In this document: positions 24,711 through 28,948 of the stretch, one piece after another | Layout: each line of letters begins with the position of its first letter | Position numbering within the stretch: position 1 is the first letter of the stretch | Assembly: GCF_901873445.1 (NCBI RefSeq) | Contig: NZ_CABFLN010000020.1 | Span: forward strand, 1-28,948 | Length of the DNA stretch: 28,948 bases | Source: Gemella haemolysans | GTDB taxonomy: Bacteria; Bacillota; Bacilli; Staphylococcales; Gemellaceae | Direction: 5' to 3' | Program-made: the position numbers and the translations under genes | The notes under the pieces: model-generated | Seen by the model: the letters and a program-made list of their open reading frames with translations, nothing else | What the model was told of the DNA's origin: nothing | Database searches by the model: none

Positions 24711-25260
24711 ATATAGAAAAGAATTAAAAGATTTTGATTTTTCATTTAACCCAAAGATTAATAAAGAAAAAATACTAGATTACAAACATTTAAGATTTAT
24801 AGAAAATAAGGAGAATATACTATTTTTGAGCATTCCAAGAGTAGATAAAACACACTTAGCCACCTCTATAAATATAGAGGCGGCTAAGAACAGAAAAATT
24901 ACGTATTTTATAAATTATCATGATTCAATACTACAATTAAAACAAGAAAAACTTGAGAGTAGATTAGAAACTAGATTAAAGTTTTTTCAAAATATAAGTA
25001 TCTTATAACAGATGAGATATGACATCTTCCAATCGATAAGGGAGTGAATAATCCCTTATTCCAGCTTATAAATAAACGTTATGAGCTTAGTTCTACAATA
25101 ATAACTACACATAAACCATTTTCTGAATAGAGTGAAGTATTTGAAAACAGTATACTAGCTAGCACCATATTAGATTGACTACTACATCATTCTCACGTAA
25201 TAAATATAGTTAGCTCTTCATACAGACTAAAAAAACTTTTCTTAAATTTACTAACTAATT
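24711..25260 (+). pseudogene. Decayed IstB (IS21-family transposition ATPase)
   Basis: The plus strand encodes an IstB-like protein in pieces. The segment FDFSFNPKINKEKILD, then LRFIENKENILFL, is followed by the Walker A region, which reads IPRVDKTHLATSI instead of NPGVGKTHLA. Near 24990 the frame shifts and goes on as KYKYLITDEI, PIDKG, LFQLINKRYE, STIITTHKPFSE and LLHHSHVINI, interrupted by stops at 25018, 25126 and 25177. The true start and about the first 80 residues are missing, and no istA is visible. It is thus an inactive remnant. The flanking IS ends cannot be located with confidence. Confidence 0.85.
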
Positions 25261-25350
25261 TAGACCGATTGTATAATTTTATTTTGTCTTTTTGTATATC
25301 TGTACATTGATATTAACAATAATTATTTCATATTTTGGGTACCTTTAGCA
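25261..25350. other. AT-rich tail after the istB remnant
   Basis: No gene or clear terminator is seen here. This short stretch may be the decayed right end of the IS. The ABC transporter stop lies at its right border. Confidence 0.4.
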
Positions 25351-27672
25351 TTATTCAGTTCTCAACGCTTCGACTGGATTTTTCTTCGCAGCTATTCTTG
25401 ATGGAATGATACTAGCTATAAGTGTTAGTACTAAACTAAGTGCTATTAATCCGATTGATGCCTGAGCGTTTAATGATGCCGTGAAGCTCTCCACTTCTAA
25501 TCCCTTAGCAACTGCTCTACTAATTGGAATAGATAGAAGCATAGTCACCACTACACCTGCAGCTCCAGAAATAAATCCGATTAATCCTGCCTCTGCGATA
25601 AAGATTCTTGTAATATCTTTTTTACGAGCACCGATTGCACGGAGAATACCTATTTCTTTCGTTCTTTCTACTACAGATACATACGTTAGTATCCCAATCA
25701 TAATAGATGATACAATTAATGAAATTCCCGCAAATGCCGATAAGATTAATGAAATTGTATTAATCATCTGTGACATAATTGTTGTCATCTGCTTCGCCAT
25801 ATCCGCATATGTGATACTATATTTATGATAATCTGAGCTGTCTGATCCATATTTGTCAGCCACTTTCTTATTGAAATTATTAATAACTTCTGCTATTTTA
25901 TCACGATCATTGAAAGATTTTGGATAAAGCATAATTGCGCTTGGTGTAGATTTTCCACCTATTGTCGCAAGAATCTGATCTGCCATATCCGCATCAATCT
26001 TCTGACGCGTCGCCACATTTACAGTTTTATCCTTTTCTTGTGCAACTACAATATCAGATTTAGCCTCTTTTTCCAGCATCTTATTTTGTAATGATTTTGT
26101 ATATCCGATTGTCATCTGAGGTCTAGTAAAACTATCTTTAGCTTTTAATATAGCCACTATCTTAACCTTCGTTCCCGAATCATACATCTTAGTATCAACA
26201 TCACGTGGAACAAAACCATCACCAATTTTTCTATAATAGTTATTATTATCTATAACGCTAAACTCTTTTCCAATAATATCTTCATACTTAACTTTTGAAT
26301 TTTCATCAAAACCTAACGCTTTCAACGTAGCTTTGTCAATTTCGTTATTTTTCGCAGTAAATAATACAACTTCATTTTCACTAGGATATTCAAAATTATC
26401 TTTAGATGATTTTACCACTTCATATTGATTCATAATCATATTCTTATCTTCTGGCAATACTCCAAAAATACCCTCACCTAATGCGTCTTGATCTTGTTTT
26501 ACAGCAATTACATCACCTTTTGCATTTTTAGTCAACGCCTGTATTGTATATCCTTGAGTAAATTCAATCGCAGAATAATAATCCTTCGCATTATTTTGAA
26601 TATAGTTTATAAATGTTTCTCCATTTCCTAATGCGTCCACCGAATATAAGTTTCTATGTATATCACGGCTAGACTTCGGTACTAATTCTGAGCCATTAGA
26701 GTCTTTTTCTGAATTGTCATCATCAACACTAAGTCCGAAGTTTACTTGATTTGCACTAATCATAATCGGCATAGATGATAAGTTTTCATTTTGCATCGTT
26801 TGAATATATTTATCCATTCCCGATGAAATAGACAATACTAGACCTATACTAATAATCCCTATACTGCTAGCAGCAACTGTCATAAATGTACGGAATTTCT
26901 TCGTAAGTAGGTTCTTAAAACTAGATTTTATCGCACTATTAAATGCCATCGCAGTTTTTTTCAAAGTAAAACCATTATCAGCGACTTCTTCAGCTACATA
27001 CGGATTTGTATCTTCCTGAATCTCTCCATCTTTAACCCTTACTATTCTATCACTATATTTTTTCGCTATTTCTGGATTATGCGTTACCATTATAACTAAC
27101 TTCGTCTTACTTATCTCTTTTATAAGCTTCATAATTTGAACACTAGTCTTACTGTCTAACGCTCCTGTAGGCTCATCAGCAAGAATAATCTTTGGATCAG
27201 TTACTAATGCACGAGCAATCGCCACCCTTTGCATCTGACCTCCAGAAAGTTGGTTAGGCTTTTTATAAAGATGCTCCGTTAAGCCAACATCTTCTAATAC
27301 TTTCTTAGCTTTTTCATGATTTTCTGAATTAGAATGCCCTGAGATAGACAAAGCTAATTTTACATTCTCAATAACACTTAAATGAGATATTAAATTATAA
27401 CTTTGAAATACAAAACCTATAGTCCCATTTCTATAACTATCCCAATCTCTATCTTTAAACTCTTTAGTAGAACGCCCCATAAGAGCCATATCACCAGATG
27501 TATATTTATCTAAACCACCTATAATGTTTAATAGCGTCGTTTTTCCACTTCCACTCGCACCTAAAATCGATACAAATTCATTTTCTCTAAAATGAATATT
27601 TACAGATTTTAGTACCTCTACTTCACTACCGCCAGTATTGTACTTCTTAACTATATTTTTAAGTTCTAACAC
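25351..27672 (-). CDS. Fused ABC exporter, MacB/FtsX type (ATPase plus permease)
   Basis: One polypeptide carries both halves of a MacB-like transporter. The ATPase comes first: Walker A GASGSGKTT (about 38-46), Q-loop FVFQSYNLISHLSV, signature LSGGQMQRVAIARAL, Walker B IILADEPTGALD, H-loop VMVTHNP. Then follow a membrane helix (FMTVAASSIGIISIGLVLSI), a large extracellular domain of about 370 residues, and three C-terminal helices with the FtsX-like ERTKEIGILRAIGARKKDI. I take the GTG at 27672 as start (773 residues) because AGGAGG lies 7 bases before it. The longer frame to 27753 has no ribosome site. Such mechanotransmission exporters handle peptides, lipoproteins or antibiotics. The sdpRI-like genes next door are also linked to peptide defence. 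Confidence 0.9.
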   Translation of the reverse strand: MLELKNIVKKYNTGGSEVEVLKSVNIHFRENEFVSILGASGSGKTTLLNIIGGLDKYTSGDMALMGRSTKEFKDRDWDSYRNGTIGFVFQSYNLISHLSVIENVKLALSISGHSNSENHEKAKKVLEDVGLTEHLYKKPNQLSGGQMQRVAIARALVTDPKIILADEPTGALDSKTSVQIMKLIKEISKTKLVIMVTHNPEIAKKYSDRIVRVKDGEIQEDTNPYVAEEVADNGFTLKKTAMAFNSAIKSSFKNLLTKKFRTFMTVAASSIGIISIGLVLSISSGMDKYIQTMQNENLSSMPIMISANQVNFGLSVDDDNSEKDSNGSELVPKSSRDIHRNLYSVDALGNGETFINYIQNNAKDYYSAIEFTQGYTIQALTKNAKGDVIAVKQDQDALGEGIFGVLPEDKNMIMNQYEVVKSSKDNFEYPSENEVVLFTAKNNEIDKATLKALGFDENSKVKYEDIIGKEFSVIDNNNYYRKIGDGFVPRDVDTKMYDSGTKVKIVAILKAKDSFTRPQMTIGYTKSLQNKMLEKEAKSDIVVAQEKDKTVNVATRQKIDADMADQILATIGGKSTPSAIMLYPKSFNDRDKIAEVINNFNKKVADKYGSDSSDYHKYSITYADMAKQMTTIMSQMINTISLILSAFAGISLIVSSIMIGILTYVSVVERTKEIGILRAIGARKKDITRIFIAEAGLIGFISGAAGVVVTMLLSIPISRAVAKGLEVESFTASLNAQASIGLIALSLVLTLIASIIPSRIAAKKNPVEALRTE

Positions 27673-27741
27673 TCTAAGTCCTCCTAATCTAATTTCATTG
27701 AAAATAATAATTAGTTTACATAAATCATTTTTATAATTTCC

Positions 27742-27750
27742 ATTATAACA
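27742..27750 (-). promoter_or_regulatory. Extended -10 of the ABC exporter
   Basis: Minus strand TGTTATAAT (hexamer 27747-27742), about 70 bases before the GTG. The -35 is weak. Confidence 0.5.
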
Positions 27751-27799
27751 CAAACCTCTAATCCCTAAAAGTAATACCCTAAATGATTAAATCTAAAAT

Positions 27800-27830
27800 A
27801 AATTCCAGCTCAAAGAAAAAACTGGAATTT
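27800..27830 (-). terminator. Terminator after the SdpI-like gene
   Basis: AAATTCCAG/CTGGAATTT 9-bp stem. On the minus strand the tail is ATTTTAG, a modest T run. It separates the sdpRI-like operon from the ABC gene. Confidence 0.65.
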
Positions 27831-27888
27831 AACCTAGGAATAATTTTCATCTGAAGTCTACTTTCAAAGTTTAAAATAGAATAAGTTT

Positions 27889-28503
27889 CTAACCTTTATA
27901 TTTCTTAACCAAGTAAAAAGGTAAAACCGTAGAGGCAATTGCAGAAATAACTATTAAAACTAATGCTACTGTTGAACTAAAGAATCCACTAATAAATATA
28001 GCAACTCCACTAAAGGTCATAAGTAATGCATAGGCTCTAATCACTTTTTGCTCATTTACACCTTTTTCTAAACCAAAAAGATTAAAATTATATTTTCCCC
28101 AAAATTCTTTTTTTGGCAGATAATTACCAAGAATAATGAACACTATACCTATAACAAACGCTGTTAGTTGTGTAACATTAAAATTATTATCTAAAGCATA
28201 TGCTATTAATCCGCCTTGAACTAGAACACTTATCAAAGGCACAATCCCCTTAATTATTAGTGCACCTTTTTTAGGAGTTTTATCAAAATCCACTACTAGT
28301 GAAATTATAATCTGTACTACCGTAAAAAATACAGGCATCTCAATAATTGCACGAGTCTTACTCACAAAATTATCAGGCTCTCCCTTAAAATTGAAATGCA
28401 CAGCTATTTGATCAGGCAATACATTAAAATAATACACCCCTATTAATATCGGCAATAAACAGATACCGACACTTAAAAACAAACTTTTTTTATCTACTCT
28501 CAT
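27889..28503 (-). CDS. SdpI/DUF1648 family immunity-type membrane protein
   Basis: This 204-residue integral membrane protein has about six hydrophobic segments. The N-terminal DUF1648 signature is YYFNVLPDQIAVHFNFKGEPDNFVSK. The SdpI-like half is LGNYLPKKEFWGKYNFNLFGLEKG (family pattern GNxxPK...). In B. subtilis SdpI confers immunity to the SDP toxin and takes part in derepressing SdpR. Whether this homologue protects against a peptide is unproven, and no toxin gene (sdpABC) is in the window. Its ATG lies inside the end of the ArsR gene (14-bp overlap, ATGAGAGTAGATAA), so they are co-translated. Confidence 0.88.
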   Translation of the reverse strand: MRVDKKSLFLSVGICLLPILIGVYYFNVLPDQIAVHFNFKGEPDNFVSKTRAIIEMPVFFTVVQIIISLVVDFDKTPKKGALIIKGIVPLISVLVQGGLIAYALDNNFNVTQLTAFVIGIVFIILGNYLPKKEFWGKYNFNLFGLEKGVNEQKVIRAYALLMTFSGVAIFISGFFSSTVALVLIVISAIASTVLPFYLVKKYKG

Positions 28504-28762
28504 CGTTTTTTCCTCCTAAACCATAGATCCAGACAAGCACTTCTTCGAATACACTGACATTTAATTCATAGTATATAAAATTCTTATGTCTAGATTCTAA
28601 TATCAAACCTGCTTTTTTTAATTGCGTTAGATGATACGATACAGTCGCTCCAGACAAATTAAATTCTGAAGCTAACTCTCCTGCACTTTTCTTCTCTTCT
28701 TTCAACATTTCTAGTATATTTCTTCTTACTGGATCAGATATCGCCTTTAAAGTTTCACTCAT
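28490..28762 (-). CDS. ArsR-family repressor, SdpR-like
   Basis: This 90-residue winged-helix regulator opens ETLKAISDPVRRNILEMLKEEKKSAGELA, has recognition helix SGATVSYHLTQLKKAGLI and wing SRHKNFIYYELN. No cysteine pair of the metal-sensing kind is present, which fits SdpR and other metal-free ArsR proteins. GGGGTGAT stands about 12 bases before the ATG. It is the first gene of an operon with the SdpI-like gene and overlaps it by 14 bp. Two inverted repeats bracket its promoter, so autorepression is very likely. In B. subtilis, SdpI holds SdpR at the membrane when toxin is present. Confidence 0.92.
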   Translation of the reverse strand: MSETLKAISDPVRRNILEMLKEEKKSAGELASEFNLSGATVSYHLTQLKKAGLILESRHKNFIYYELNVSVFEEVLVWIYGLGGKNDESR

Positions 28763-28782
28763 CCCATGTATATCACCCCTTT

Positions 28783-28802
28783 ATATAGCGAAATATAGCG
28801 AA
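28783..28802 (-). repeat. Tandem 10-bp repeat in the sdpR-like leader
   Basis: ATATAGCGAA occurs twice without a gap on the plus strand, between the promoter and the ribosome site. The role is unknown. It could be a recent duplication. Confidence 0.6.
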
Positions 28803-28810
28803 CTGCAATT

Positions 28811-28834
28811 CTATTTAGATATCTTTCTAAATAG
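28811..28834. promoter_or_regulatory. Proximal operator of the sdpRI-like operon
   Basis: CTATTTAGA-6-TCTAAATAG, 9-bp perfect arms. It directly abuts the -10 (28835) and so covers the transcript start. Confidence 0.7.
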
Positions 28835-28863
28835 ATTATAACTCTATTATTTATTTTAGTCAA
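28835..28863 (-). promoter_or_regulatory. Promoter of the sdpRI-like operon
   Basis: Minus strand TTGACT (28863-28858), 17 bp, TATAAT (28840-28835). It is 11 of 12 to consensus. Confidence 0.85.
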
Positions 28864-28896
28864 TAACTATTTAGAAATTTTTCTAAATAGTTATTG
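28861..28896. promoter_or_regulatory. Distal operator of the sdpRI-like operon
   Basis: CAATAACTATTTAGAAA with its exact complement across TT: 17-bp perfect arms. It contains the same CTATTTAGA core as the proximal repeat and overlaps the -35 by three bases. Centre-to-centre distance between the two repeats is about 56 bp. Confidence 0.7.
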
Positions 28897-28948
28897 AAAT
28901 TTGTTTAACACACCCTATTAGCTGTACTATAAATTATGATATTTTTAT

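Noticed and set aside
24826..25008. 60-codon plus-strand frame taken as a gene
   Set aside because: It is the middle section of the decayed istB, with a broken ATP-binding loop and no start signal.
27673..27753. Longer N-terminus of the ABC exporter (27 extra residues)
   Set aside because: No ribosome site precedes the upstream ATG, and the extra stretch overlaps the -10. The GTG at 27672 follows AGGAGG and begins with the usual family start LELKNI.
1..28948. A complete, clearly new defence or mobile system
   Set aside because: Apart from the Mor/surface module and the promoter array, all intact genes fall in known families, and no toxin-antitoxin, restriction, retron or CRISPR set is visible.

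Overview
The window is chromosomal DNA from a very AT-rich, low-GC Firmicute. Strong sigma-A type promoters (TTGACA, 17 bp, TATAAT), AGGAGG ribosome sites, an FSIRK/LPXTG surface protein and lactic-type peptidases fit the Bacillales/Lactobacillales. Gemella is my best guess, from the overall look and not from a database match.

Layout. Positions 1-460 hold no gene but carry five degenerate tandem units of about 100 bp. Each contains a near-consensus promoter reading left, off the window. Then come, mostly on the minus strand: an NAD salvage operon (pncB, nadE; 554-2829); rqcP and divIC (3066-3906; ribosome quality control and cell division); and a peptide/proline nutrition block (4170-11479) with PepS, PepP, proline iminopeptidase, a POT peptide transporter and PepQ. 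pepP and pip share an identical upstream motif with identical spacing. An exported alpha/beta hydrolase and an HI0933-type flavoprotein follow. Next are a two-gene plus-strand operon (a DD-carboxypeptidase-like protein with degenerate active-site motifs, then YutD), a lactonase and guaA.

From the guaA terminator (18480) to about 25330 the content looks accessory. It contains a small remnant ORF, a Hin/resolvase-type serine recombinase whose C-terminal HTH is cut off by a one-base change in an A7 run, a Mor-family activator overlapping a membrane-anchored protein, an 806-aa FSIRK/G5/LPXTG adhesin-like protein, a stranded gene fragment, another membrane-anchored coiled-coil protein and a decayed IS21-family istB.

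The right end (25351-28948) returns to intact genes: a fused MacB-type ABC exporter and an sdpR-sdpI-like repressor/immunity operon. The promoter of that operon is consensus-like and bracketed by two related inverted repeats, which suggests autoregulation.

The most interesting signals are the five-promoter array at the left edge, the operator-bracketed sdpRI-like promoter, the shared pepP/pip motif, and the recombinase-Mor-surface protein module downstream of guaA. I do not see a clearly new, complete biological system. The nearest candidate is the Mor-regulator/membrane protein/LPXTG module.
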